Counted from the stretch's first letter, positions 1 through 6,501 are shown. The stretch: DNA of 6,700 nt from Methanimicrococcus sp. (GCA_009783635.1 WRDC01000078.1:1-6700); one strand, 5' to 3'. The notes: generated by a model not told the origin, from the sequence alone. Program-made: numbers and translations.

Positions 1-1919
1 CGTTTAAATCCGAAAAAGAACTGAAAGATTATTTGAATAATATTTCTACCCCCACCTCGCGTTCTTCCCTCTCTTACGGCGCGAATGATGCGGCGCCAAT
101 GATGGCTGAATCATCGTCAACAATGCCGGTTCCGGAGTCTCCGGCTACGGGAAGCAGTTACGGCGGCGGCGGTGATTATTCCGGAACAAACGTTCAAATC
201 GCGGGTGTGGATGAAGCCGATTTCGTGAAAACGGACGGAAAAATCATTTACTATACGCCCTCTTTGTATTATACGAAAAATGTGACATATCACGCAAATG
301 AAAAATATCCTTACTATACTTATGACACATATCAAATAACGTATGTTATCAACGCTCTTCCCGCAGCCACTTCCTCTATCATCTCCGAAATCGTTGAAAC
401 CGGCGGCAGTCTTTATTTGTTCAACGACACGCTGATTATAATAAAAAACAATTGGAATGACAGTAATATCGTTGCTTACGATGTTTCCGACCCCGAATCG
501 CCGGTGAAATCTTGGGAACAGTCTTACGACGATTATTACCTCGACTCCCGTATGATTGACGGCAAATTGTACTTAATCACCCAACAATACGGCATCGGTG
601 TTTACCCCATGATTTATATGGGCCGGCAAATCCCTGCCGCCGATATCTATTATTCATACGGTCCCGGCATCATTCTGCCCGCAACGGATATCACTTATTT
701 CGTTTCAAGAGTCGATATTGAAACAGGCAGCTTCGAAAAGACGATCGCGCTGTTCGGTTCTTACAACACGGTTCTCTTCGCGTCGGGGGACAATCTTTAT
801 CTGACAAATCACTACTATCCGAACACTCAGAAGATGTATATGGACTTCGTTCTCAGTAACGGCTCCAACTACTTCCCGCCCTCGGTGATGAGCCACATTA
901 AGAAGGTGATGGGTTATGATTTGAGTGACTACGTCAAATACATTGCCGTATCGGAAGACATTAACAATTATTATGTGTCTCTCGATGACGACGAGTCCGT
1001 AGAGGTACAAAAATTCTACAGCGATTACAATGATTACACCGCCGATTTGATTGAAAAAACAGAGAAAACGACAATCACAAAAATCAGCATGGAAACCTTT
1101 GACGTGGTTTCGGGTGTCGTGCCCGGCAGAATCAACGGCCGTTTCTCAATGGATGAAAACGACGGCAACTTGCGTGTGGTTTCATCCAAGGGTTACAGCT
1201 GGTACTGGTGGTCCGATAAGACCCAAAGCTCCTCTGTCGTGACGGTCTTTGATTCGAATATGAAGGGCATCGGCACGCTGGAAGGTCTCGCTTTAGGCGA
1301 AGATGTACAGGGCACCCGCTATATCGGAAACACGCTTTACATCACAACCTACTCGGACGCGGACCCGTTCTTGGTCATTGACCTCAGCGACCCCGAGAAT
1401 CCGAGAGAACTCGGCAGCATGAAGCTGACCGGCTCCTACTCCTATCTGTATCCGATCAATGACACATTGATTGTCGGCTTCGGCACATCCGCCGATTGGA
1501 GAGACTGGCGCAGTAAGCTGAGCCTGTACGATGTTTCGGACCCGACCAAACCCGTTGAGTTGGATACATTCTACTTCGCCCCGTATGAATATGCCAGCAT
1601 CTACGACTACCACGGCTTTACATGGAACGCCGGCAGAAACCTGATGGTTGTTCCGGGTTATAACCACGCCTATATCTTTGAAATCAAAGACGGAAAGATT
1701 TCCCTGATAAAAGATGATCATCATGAGAAGGGATACGTTGTCAGATCGGTTTACATCGGCAACAATCTCTACATCATCTCCGATAAGGAAATCCATGTCT
1801 ATGATATGAACAACTGGCAGCGTGTGCGGACGATTTCAATCCCGCAGCCGGTTTATCCCGACTACGGTTTGATTTATCCGGTCAGTAAATCGGAATCCCC
1901 GTCCCCGACTACGGCTTGA
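1..1919 (+). CDS. Secreted-type C-terminal beta-propeller domain protein, 5'-partial
   Basis: This is the 3' part of a beta-propeller protein of the PF09826 type, normally exported and anchored or released outside the cell; its biochemical role is unknown. The frame is open to the left edge: codons from base 3 read FKSEKELKDYL before the TTG at 33, so that TTG is an internal Leu and the real start with any signal peptide is upstream. Counting from the TTG, residues 5-50 are a Ser/Pro/Gly-rich linker. Residues 52-69 carry the family signature TNVQ..GVDEAD..KTDG. Repeated blade strands follow, with two classic VSDPE.P turns and a later YDVSDPTKPVEL. The last blade ends near IHVYDMNNW and RTISIP. 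The C-terminus is odd: a 47-bp duplication shifts the frame, replacing a stop right after VSKSE with the tail SPSPTTA. A terminator follows, so the gene is not cotranscribed with the next one. Family assignment is secure; function is not. Confidence 0.9.
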   Translation, partial: FKSEKELKDYLNNISTPTSRSSLSYGANDAAPMMAESSSTMPVPESPATGSSYGGGGDYSGTNVQIAGVDEADFVKTDGKIIYYTPSLYYTKNVTYHANEKYPYYTYDTYQITYVINALPAATSSIISEIVETGGSLYLFNDTLIIIKNNWNDSNIVAYDVSDPESPVKSWEQSYDDYYLDSRMIDGKLYLITQQYGIGVYPMIYMGRQIPAADIYYSYGPGIILPATDITYFVSRVDIETGSFEKTIALFGSYNTVLFASGDNLYLTNHYYPNTQKMYMDFVLSNGSNYFPPSVMSHIKKVMGYDLSDYVKYIAVSEDINNYYVSLDDDESVEVQKFYSDYNDYTADLIEKTEKTTITKISMETFDVVSGVVPGRINGRFSMDENDGNLRVVSSKGYSWYWWSDKTQSSSVVTVFDSNMKGIGTLEGLALGEDVQGTRYIGNTLYITTYSDADPFLVIDLSDPENPRELGSMKLTGSYSYLYPINDTLIVGFGTSADWRDWRSKLSLYDVSDPTKPVELDTFYFAPYEYASIYDYHGFTWNAGRNLMVVPGYNHAYIFEIKDGKISLIKDDHHEKGYVVRSVYIGNNLYIISDKEIHVYDMNNWQRVRTISIPQPVYPDYGLIYPVSKSESPSPTTA

Positions 1920-1943
1920 TTTATCCGGTCAGTAAATCGGAAT
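1857..1943 (+). repeat. 47-bp-offset tandem duplication over the gene 1 stop
   Basis: Bases 1857-1896 and 1904-1943 are 40-bp copies with a single difference (T at 1868, C at 1915). The offset of 47 is not a multiple of three. Copy 1 is read as DYGLIYPVSKSE. Copy 2 holds the same codons in another frame and would end GAA TAA (1940-1945). The gene therefore probably once ended at SE followed by TAA. After duplication, translation enters the second copy out of frame and stops at TGA 1917-1919. Confidence 0.95.
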
Positions 1944-1960
1944 AACTCAGTCCCAATCTT

Positions 1961-1990
1961 TCAAAGCCGGTCTTCCGGCTTTGATTTTTA
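1961..1990 (+). terminator. Rho-independent terminator of the beta-propeller gene
   Basis: A perfect 10-bp stem pairs TCAAAGCCGG (1961-1970) with CCGGCTTTGA (1975-1984) around a TCTT loop. TTTTTATATTTT follows. It lies about 40 bases past the stop codon and should isolate gene 1 from the downstream oxidoreductase gene. Confidence 0.92.
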
Positions 1991-2043
1991 TATTTTGTCT
2001 GTTTTTGTTCTTTTTTGATGCTTACCATTCCGTATTTTTAAAA

Positions 2044-2106
2044 ATTCTGCTTTCAAGCATTCTGCGTTTCAAGCATTTCGCTTTTAAAGAATTCTGCGTT
2101 TCAAGA
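2044..2106. repeat. Four imperfect 15-16-bp tandem units in the intergenic gap
   Basis: Units are ATTCTGCTTTCAAGC (2044-2058), ATTCTGCGTTTCAAGC (2059-2074), the diverged ATTTCGCTTTTAAAGA (2075-2090) and ATTCTGCGTTTCAAGA (2091-2106). They lie between the terminator of gene 1 and the start of gene 2, so they would fall in or near the promoter or leader of gene 2. A T-rich stretch (2121-2138) follows. I see no convincing -35/-10 pair and no small gene in 1991-2181. Confidence 0.85.
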
Positions 2107-2181
2107 TTTGTGATGTAGATTCTTTTTCTTTTTTTTTTCAACTAAAAACTAAATATACCTCTTTCAAGCTATTCTTTTAAG

Positions 2182-3849
2182 ATGACTGAAATTACGGGAA
2201 TCCAAGCTCTTCTCGCTTCCGCTGCCCGCTGCCGGGTCAGCGCCGTTTACGGCGTTCCCGGGTCGCCGATAACGGATGTTGTTCAGGCTTTCATGGACTC
2301 TGATGATTTTTCAAACGTTTCCGGCTGGTTCAATAATGAAAAAGTCGCCTTTGAATGGGGGCTCGGTACTTCTTTTGCCGGTAAACGGTCGTTTGTCGCT
2401 GTCAAACACGTCGGCATGAACATTTTGGCCGATCCGCTGTTGACGGCAGTGATTCATACAATCGGCGAAGGCCTTGTGATTTTGGCGGGAGACGATCCCG
2501 ATGTGGCAAGCTCTCAAAATTCTCAGGATACGCGTTCTTACGGACCTTTGGCAAGAGCGCTTGTTTATGACCCTGCCTCGCCGCAGGATGTTTATGATTA
2601 TTCGGAACAGGCTTTTTTGATGTCGGAAAAATTGAAAGCGCCGGTTATTCTCCGGCTGACGGACGCCGTTCTCAAAGATTGCCAACCCGTCCGTTTCGGC
2701 TCCGCAGGTCCGGTTCCCGAAATTCAGGGCGCGGGCTGCGACTCGGATGTTTGGAATTACAGAACGAAGGGCCGGTATCAGCGTTCTCATTTTGTCAATG
2801 ATGATCTTCTTTTTGAAGCGGCTGCCGGTCTTTGCAGTATTGAACATTATCCGGCTTTCGGTTCCGCGCCGGACGGGGGGAAAACCGTTGGTTTGATTAC
2901 GTCGGGCAAATGTTTTGACCGAGCCGAAAATGTTCTCTCCTCCATTCGAAAGACTCATCCTTCTTTGGCACAGATGTCGTTTTCAGTCATGAAACTCGGC
3001 ATTGTTTCTCCGCTTCCGCTTTCTCAAATCCGGACGTTTTTGGAAATGCATGAAACAACAGTCGTTGCCGAGGAGCCGGAATCCTATATCGAAGATCAAA
3101 TCCGCGTTTTCGGCGGCGTTCTCGGCAAGCGCACGGGTCATTTGCCGTTTGGGAACGTTGATGACAATGATCTCCTGTTTGCCTTGGAGCATCTTTCCGA
3201 AAGCTTCGTCAGCCGCTCCCGCGACATTGAAGTTTACAGAAGACCCGCCGACAAGCCTTATTTCTGTGACGGCTGCGTCTATTCACGTTTTTATGAAATG
3301 CTGAAACGGCTGAAACAAAAGACAGGCGTTCCCGTGACAGGCGATGTCGGCTGTTCCATGTACGGCATTGTTTCACCGTATCTTGTTTTGGACTCCGCCG
3401 TTGCTCTCGGGTCAAGCATCGGCATCGGATCAGGCGTCAGCCGGACATCGGGACAAAAATCAATTGCCGTTGTCGGCGATTTCGGGTTTTTCCATTCCGG
3501 GCTTCTCGGTTTGGCCGAAGCCGCTCATAAGGATGTTCCGCTTTTGATTTACGTGATGTACAATTCGGCGGCGGCGATGACGGGCGGGCAGGAAACGTAT
3601 GAGCCGGAAGACGTGGTCCGGTCCGTCCTTTTCGGCGGTACGGCAAAAAAGAATCATTCGGAGAATCATTCAGAGAATCATTCGGAGAATCATTTCGTTC
3701 ACTCCGTTTCTTTTGAGAAACCGGAAGGAAATACAGAGGACGCCCTTGAAAAAACATTTGAAAAACTTTACGCGCTCAGTTTAGATGAACTTCAGCGGGA
3801 AGGCGTTTCTGTTATCATTATCCGGTGGGTGTGCCAAAACATTGTTTAA
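2182..3849 (+). CDS. IorA-like ThDP-dependent 2-oxoacid (indolepyruvate-type):ferredoxin oxidoreductase alpha subunit, no ferredoxin domain
   Basis: IorA enzymes oxidatively decarboxylate aryl pyruvates, made by transamination of aromatic amino acids, to acyl-CoA and reduced ferredoxin in the cytoplasm, normally with an IorB (gamma) partner. Residues 1-170 are the pyrimidine-binding domain: YGVPGSPITD (23-32), NNEKVAFE with E53, KHVGMN (75-80), DDP (104-106) and SSQNSQDTR (110-118). Residues 233-310 look like the middle transketolase-C/PFOR-II domain. The ThDP pyrophosphate domain follows: CDGC (362-365) in place of the usual CPGC, GDVGC (387-391), GDFGFFHSG (432-440) and N461 in a run ending AMTGGQ (465-470), spaced as in the GD-x(n)-N Mg/ThDP motif. 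Residues 491-502 are three NHSE repeats in a loop. The protein stops just after the last core strand (GVSVIIIRW). Long IorAs continue into a two-cluster ferredoxin domain, absent here. ATG 2182 is the first possible start after an in-frame TAA at 2143, but no Shine-Dalgarno precedes it. No iorB is visible. The fold is clear; substrate is inferred. Confidence 0.85.
   Translation: MTEITGIQALLASAARCRVSAVYGVPGSPITDVVQAFMDSDDFSNVSGWFNNEKVAFEWGLGTSFAGKRSFVAVKHVGMNILADPLLTAVIHTIGEGLVILAGDDPDVASSQNSQDTRSYGPLARALVYDPASPQDVYDYSEQAFLMSEKLKAPVILRLTDAVLKDCQPVRFGSAGPVPEIQGAGCDSDVWNYRTKGRYQRSHFVNDDLLFEAAAGLCSIEHYPAFGSAPDGGKTVGLITSGKCFDRAENVLSSIRKTHPSLAQMSFSVMKLGIVSPLPLSQIRTFLEMHETTVVAEEPESYIEDQIRVFGGVLGKRTGHLPFGNVDDNDLLFALEHLSESFVSRSRDIEVYRRPADKPYFCDGCVYSRFYEMLKRLKQKTGVPVTGDVGCSMYGIVSPYLVLDSAVALGSSIGIGSGVSRTSGQKSIAVVGDFGFFHSGLLGLAEAAHKDVPLLIYVMYNSAAAMTGGQETYEPEDVVRSVLFGGTAKKNHSENHSENHSENHFVHSVSFEKPEGNTEDALEKTFEKLYALSLDELQREGVSVIIIRWVCQNIV
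3651..3696 (+). repeat. In-frame 12-bp microsatellite coding for (NHSE)3-NHF
   Basis: Units GAATCATTCGGA (3651-3662), GAATCATTCAGA (3663-3674) and GAATCATTCGGA (3675-3686), plus a partial GAATCATTTC, are read as NHSE, NHSE, NHSE, NHF. They lie between the ThDP-binding run and the last helix-strand of the IorA-like protein, where family members have an ordinary connecting segment. The period is a multiple of three, so expansion preserves the frame. Confidence 0.95.
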
Positions 3850-3960
3850 AAACACTGTTTAAAGCATTGTTTAAAGCATTGTTTAAAGCATTGTTTAAAG
3901 CATTGTTTAAATCATTGTTTAAAGTATTTTTTAAAAACATTGTTTAAAGCCTTGTTTAAA
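3839..3960. repeat. Ten-unit 12-13-bp tandem array GCATTGTTTAAA over the gene 2 stop
   Basis: Ten units run back to back. Four are exact (3864-3875, 3876-3887, 3888-3899, 3900-3911). The rest vary: 3839-3850, 3851-3863 (13 bp), TCATTGTTTAAA (3912-3923), GTATTTTTTAAA (3924-3935), 3936-3948 (13 bp) and GCCTTGTTTAAA (3949-3960). The first unit supplies the last codons of the oxidoreductase (NIV and TAA). Every unit holds the palindrome TTTAAA, so transcripts could form weak AU hairpins. The last pair is followed by T7 (3961-3967) and could act as a poor terminator, but no GC-rich stem is present. Confidence 0.95.
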
Positions 3961-4173
3961 TTTTTTTAACAGTCGGACGAAGTTAAGAGAAGTTTTAAAT
4001 ACGGGAAATTATTACATCCTGCTTTGAGTCTTAATGAAAATCATTTCGAATATTCAACTGTTTTCTGTTGAAGAGTTCGATCGGGACAGGCGCAGCAGAC
4101 CGATGACGGGCTGCGGGAAGCCGGTATGCAAGAAATGATGTCCTTGCTTTTTTACATAACATACATACAAATC
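3961..4173 (+). other. Intergenic region, no convincing gene
   Basis: This is the remainder of the 338-base gap before the MuiA-like gene. It holds a T7 run, a 6-bp inverted repeat TTCAAC/GTTGAA (4053-4072) and a GC-richer patch near 4075-4130. The only ATG reading frame of note is 4034-4138 (34 codons, MKIISNIQLF...), without a ribosome-binding site or recognisable family. It probably contains the promoter and leader of the next gene, but I cannot identify a good -35/-10 pair. Confidence 0.5.
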
Positions 4174-4178
4174 GGAGG
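4174..4178 (+). promoter_or_regulatory. Shine-Dalgarno site of the MuiA-like gene
   Basis: GGAGG lies nine bases before ATG 4188, a normal spacing, and fixes that codon as the start. Its strength contrasts with the preceding oxidoreductase gene, which has none. Confidence 0.85.
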
Positions 4179-4187
4179 ATCGATACT

Positions 4188-5951
4188 ATGGATAAAATTC
4201 AATCTCAAATAAAGGATACTGTTATTTATTTCCGGGGCGCGGAGCTGACGCATTCGGCGAAGGCGCGTTTGACAAAAGGAAGTAATGAGATACAGGTCGG
4301 CGGTTTAAGCCCGCACATCGACCACAACACTCTTAAAATCAAAACAACGAACAGCGTCGTTGTTTCATCTTTTGAATTTTCCGTTGATTATTTGACCGAA
4401 AATGCGCTAAGCGTTGAAGCTCAAAAACTAAAGGATGAAATCAAAGAAAAACAAAAAGAATTGAGCCGGCTTTATACGCAGATCGGCATCCATGAAAATA
4501 TGCTTTCTTTTTTGCAGAACAGCATTGATAAAAAGGTTTTCAAGAAATCCGGCGTTTTTGTCGATGAGCTGATGCAGACGATGGATTATTACAAATCCAA
4601 AACCTGTGAGCTGGAAGATGTTTTGTTTGCCGACCGCGAAAAAGCGGACAAGATGAATGAAATGATTCGTGACCTGTCCGCTCAGTTTGACCAAAAATCG
4701 CTGAAAAATAACAAGACATCGGGACTTTTGAGATTGACTCTCTCCTCTCCCGCCGATATTGAATGTGATTTGGAGATCATTTATTTCACAAACAATGCCG
4801 GCTGGTATCCGTACCACGATATTGTTGTCGAAGCGGCCGATAAACCCGTTCAAATCACTTCCAAAGCCAAAGTGCGTCAGGTGACGGGCATTGATTGGGA
4901 TAAAGTCAAAGTGACGTTATCAACCGCCGCTCCGAGCGCGGGAAAAGTCGCGCCGCTCTTTAGCGCTTGGTTTTTGCGTTATGCCGAACCGGCCGCCGAG
5001 TATGCGTATTCGGCACGATCGCTGCGGAAATCACAGGCAATGCCGATCGCTCAGAATACCTATTCCTACGCGGACGCGAGAGTTCAGGAATGCGCCGCCG
5101 TTTATCCCGAAGAAGCCGCCGACTTCCTGCCGGCAGAACCGGCCGCACCGCTTTATATTGTTGACGGCGTTGTCACCAATGCGTCCCATTATGCTTCGCT
5201 TGATCCGTCCATGATTAAAAATGTCGAATATGTCGACGCGTCTTCCGCCGTTTATACGTACGGCCCCGAAGCTTCCGGCGGCGTTTATATCGTCGCGATG
5301 AAGAGCGGCATGGAAGATTTCATTAAACAATCGGAGAATCAGATGAACATTTCTTTTGAGATCGAGCTGCTTTATTCTATTCCCGGAAACGGCAAAGAGC
5401 AAAGCATCGAGCTTAAAAAACAGGAAGTTCCGGTGGAATTCAAATATTACTGCGCTCCGCAGATGGACCACGAAACCTACCTGCTCGCCGAAATCGCGGA
5501 TTGGGAAAAGCTGAACCTGCTCAGCGGCAACGCCAATGTGACTTACGACGGTACTTTTGTCGGCGCCACATACCTCAACGCCGAATCCGCTCAAAAAATT
5601 TTATCGCTGACGCTCGGCACAGACCGCCGCGTTACCGTCAAACGCGAGAAGATGAAGGAGTACAGCAGCAGCAATTTCCTCGGCAACGATGTCAAACAGG
5701 AGTTCGCTTACCGGATGACGGTTAAGAACAATCAGAACCGCAAAATTAAGATGGTTTTAAAAGACCGCTACCCGATTTCGACTTATAAAGAGGTCACGGT
5801 TGAACTGTCAAAGGAGACAACCGCCCCGTCCTTTAATGTCGAAGACATCGGCGTTTTGGCGTGGGAATTTGAAATGCAGCCGGGAGACTCAAAAGTTTTC
5901 AAAACGGTTTATACCGTCAAATATCCCAAAGGAAAAGAATTGAATTTGTAA
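4188..5951 (+). CDS. MuiA/DUF4139-family protein with inserted TonB-plug-like segment
   Basis: This is a 587-residue member of the mucoidy-inhibitor MuiA / DUF4140-DUF4139 family, whose molecular function is unknown; the name comes from an effect on mucoidy. Residues 7-60 match the N-terminal DUF4140 strand pattern (VIYFRGAELTHSAKARL). Residues 75-175 are charged and helical, with a likely coiled coil (LKDEIKEKQKELSRLY at 81-96). From 180 the DUF4139 domain begins (LRLTLSS, GWYPYHDI, VTGIDWDKVKVTLST). It is interrupted at about 260-375 by an Ala/Tyr-rich linker and a plug-like segment (PLYIVDGVV at 321, LDPSMIKNVEYV at 338, YGPEASGGVYIV at 358). DUF4139 resumes at 385 and runs to the end (IPGNGKEQSIELK, LLAEIADWE, LKDRYPIS, EVTVELSKE, KYPKGKELNL). 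I see no signal peptide or transmembrane helix, unusual for an envelope-linked family. The stop lies inside the first unit of a 45-bp array. Domain assignment is firm; role is unknown. Confidence 0.88.
   Translation: MDKIQSQIKDTVIYFRGAELTHSAKARLTKGSNEIQVGGLSPHIDHNTLKIKTTNSVVVSSFEFSVDYLTENALSVEAQKLKDEIKEKQKELSRLYTQIGIHENMLSFLQNSIDKKVFKKSGVFVDELMQTMDYYKSKTCELEDVLFADREKADKMNEMIRDLSAQFDQKSLKNNKTSGLLRLTLSSPADIECDLEIIYFTNNAGWYPYHDIVVEAADKPVQITSKAKVRQVTGIDWDKVKVTLSTAAPSAGKVAPLFSAWFLRYAEPAAEYAYSARSLRKSQAMPIAQNTYSYADARVQECAAVYPEEAADFLPAEPAAPLYIVDGVVTNASHYASLDPSMIKNVEYVDASSAVYTYGPEASGGVYIVAMKSGMEDFIKQSENQMNISFEIELLYSIPGNGKEQSIELKKQEVPVEFKYYCAPQMDHETYLLAEIADWEKLNLLSGNANVTYDGTFVGATYLNAESAQKILSLTLGTDRRVTVKREKMKEYSSSNFLGNDVKQEFAYRMTVKNNQNRKIKMVLKDRYPISTYKEVTVELSKETTAPSFNVEDIGVLAWEFEMQPGDSKVFKTVYTVKYPKGKELNL
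5148..5309 (+). other. TonB-receptor plug-like segment inside the MuiA-like CDS
   Basis: Residues 321-374 follow the consensus of SusC/TonB-dependent receptor plug domains: a PLYxVDG strand, a L(D/N)PxxI(x)xVE segment, a DAS motif (DASSAVYTYG), then YGxxAxxGVxxI and a closing K-S-G. No outer-membrane barrel or TonB box is present in this protein, so the segment cannot serve as a transport plug here and has probably been co-opted. The flanks (Ala/Pro-rich, 290-320; QSENQMN, 381-387) look like linkers joining it to the DUF4139 halves. Confidence 0.75.
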
Positions 5952-6083
5952 ATTTAAGAAGGCAACAAAATCGAATGCCAAAGAATTGAATTTATAAATT
6001 GAGAAGGCAACAAAATTGAATGCCAAAGAATTGAATTTATAAATTGAGAAGGCAACAAAATTGAATGCCAAAGAATTGAATTT
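5934..6083. repeat. 45-bp tandem array, 3.3 units, over the gene 3 stop
   Basis: The units start at 5934 (46 bp), 5980 (45 bp), 6025 (45 bp) and 6070 (first 14 bases). The second and third are identical, indicating recent duplication. Copy 1 differs by a few substitutions and one extra base near 5955. The first 18 bases of copy 1 are the real C-terminal codons KELNL and TAA. Later copies repeat this stop-bearing sequence (AAAGAATTGAATTTATAA) downstream of the gene. Confidence 0.95.
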
Positions 6084-6100
6084 AAAATAAAAAGGCGCAA

Positions 6101-6132
6101 AAAGGCAAAGAAACTCTTTGCCTTTTTTTTTT
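6101..6132. terminator. Bidirectional Rho-independent terminator between convergent genes
   Basis: A perfect 10-bp stem, AAAGGCAAAG (6101-6110) with CTTTGCCTTT (6116-6125), encloses the loop AAACT. On the + strand it runs into a T-tract ending at 6132, serving the MuiA-like gene and its repeat tail. On the - strand the same stem is followed by TTTTT, GCGCC and TTTTTATTTT, so it can also terminate cutA, whose stop codon (6131-6133) abuts the T-tract. Confidence 0.9.
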
Positions 6133-6472
6133 AATCCGGCAAACGGACAAGCAAATTGTCATCCGCCCAGTGTTTGAAACTGTCATTAACATCATTGATA
6201 CAGATTTTTAAAATCACCGGCACTTCATAGGAGTGGTTTTTCAAAATGTATTCTTTGATTTCTTCCCATTTATCTTCCCGTGTTTTCAAAAAAGCTCCGA
6301 ACTCTTTTTCTTTGTATGTTTTTTCTTTCCAAACATAGACCGTTTTATGCTTTCTGATATTTGCGCAGACAATAAGTTTTTTTTCTATCAGGTATTCTGC
6401 AATCAATTCCGCTTCCTTTTTTGTAGGGAAAGCTGCATAAACCAAAATATAATCACTGCTTTCGTTCGTCAT
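6131..6472 (-). CDS. cutA: CutA1-type divalent cation tolerance protein
   Basis: CutA1 is a small, very stable cytoplasmic homotrimer with a ferredoxin-like fold, linked genetically to copper and other divalent-cation tolerance; its exact biochemical role is still debated. The 113 residues are full family length. Visible hallmarks are the first strand and helix (YILVYAAFPTKKEAELIAEYLIEKKL), here shown to residue 33, then C36-A-N-I, VYVWKEK (45-51), the conserved E57 and FLKTRED (61-67), H80-SYEVP (family HPYEVP) and W102 near the C-terminus. Cys36 and His80 match residues proposed as metal ligands in family members. It is lysine-rich. The start is set by GGAGG four bases before the ATG. It faces the MuiA-like gene tail to tail and shares its terminator, so it is transcribed alone in this window. 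Identification is confident. Confidence 0.93.
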   Translation of the reverse strand: MTNESSDYILVYAAFPTKKEAELIAEYLIEKKLIVCANIRKHKTVYVWKEKTYKEKEFGAFLKTREDKWEEIKEYILKNHSYEVPVILKICINDVNDSFKHWADDNLLVRLPD

Positions 6473-6476
6473 AATT

Positions 6477-6481
6477 CCTCC
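6477..6481 (-). promoter_or_regulatory. Shine-Dalgarno site of cutA
   Basis: Read on the - strand, GGGGGAGG precedes AATT and ATG. The core GGAGG is four bases from the start codon, slightly short but strong. Confidence 0.85.
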
Positions 6482-6501
6482 CCCATTTCATTTATCCACG
6501 A

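Noticed and set aside
33..35. TTG as the start codon of the beta-propeller gene
   Set aside because: The frame stays open to base 3 with family-like residues (SEKELKDYL), and no Shine-Dalgarno precedes the TTG. The gene is simply cut by the window edge.
2311..2958. 215-codon - strand frame
   Set aside because: It lies antisense within the clearly conserved oxidoreductase gene, has no family resemblance and no start signal.
3839..3960. The 12-bp array as a CRISPR array or replication iterons
   Set aside because: There are no spacers between the units, the unit is far too short for CRISPR, and no replication gene or DnaA-box cluster is nearby.
4034..4138. 34-codon + strand frame ending CGKPVCKK, possibly a remnant of the lost ferredoxin domain
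   Set aside because: It has only two cysteines, lies in a different frame from the oxidoreductase, and has no ribosome-binding site or family match.
4144..4171. TTGCTT/TACAAA as a promoter for the MuiA-like gene
   Set aside because: The implied transcription start would fall in the Shine-Dalgarno site, so it could not work.
5031..5594. 187-codon - strand frame
   Set aside because: It is antisense to the MuiA-like gene, whose frame carries recognisable domains throughout this stretch.
5889..6071. 60-codon - strand frame with repeated FNFVAF-type peptides
   Set aside because: It is the reverse reading of the 45-bp array and of the MuiA-like gene end, with no ribosome-binding site. Its periodicity comes from the DNA repeat.
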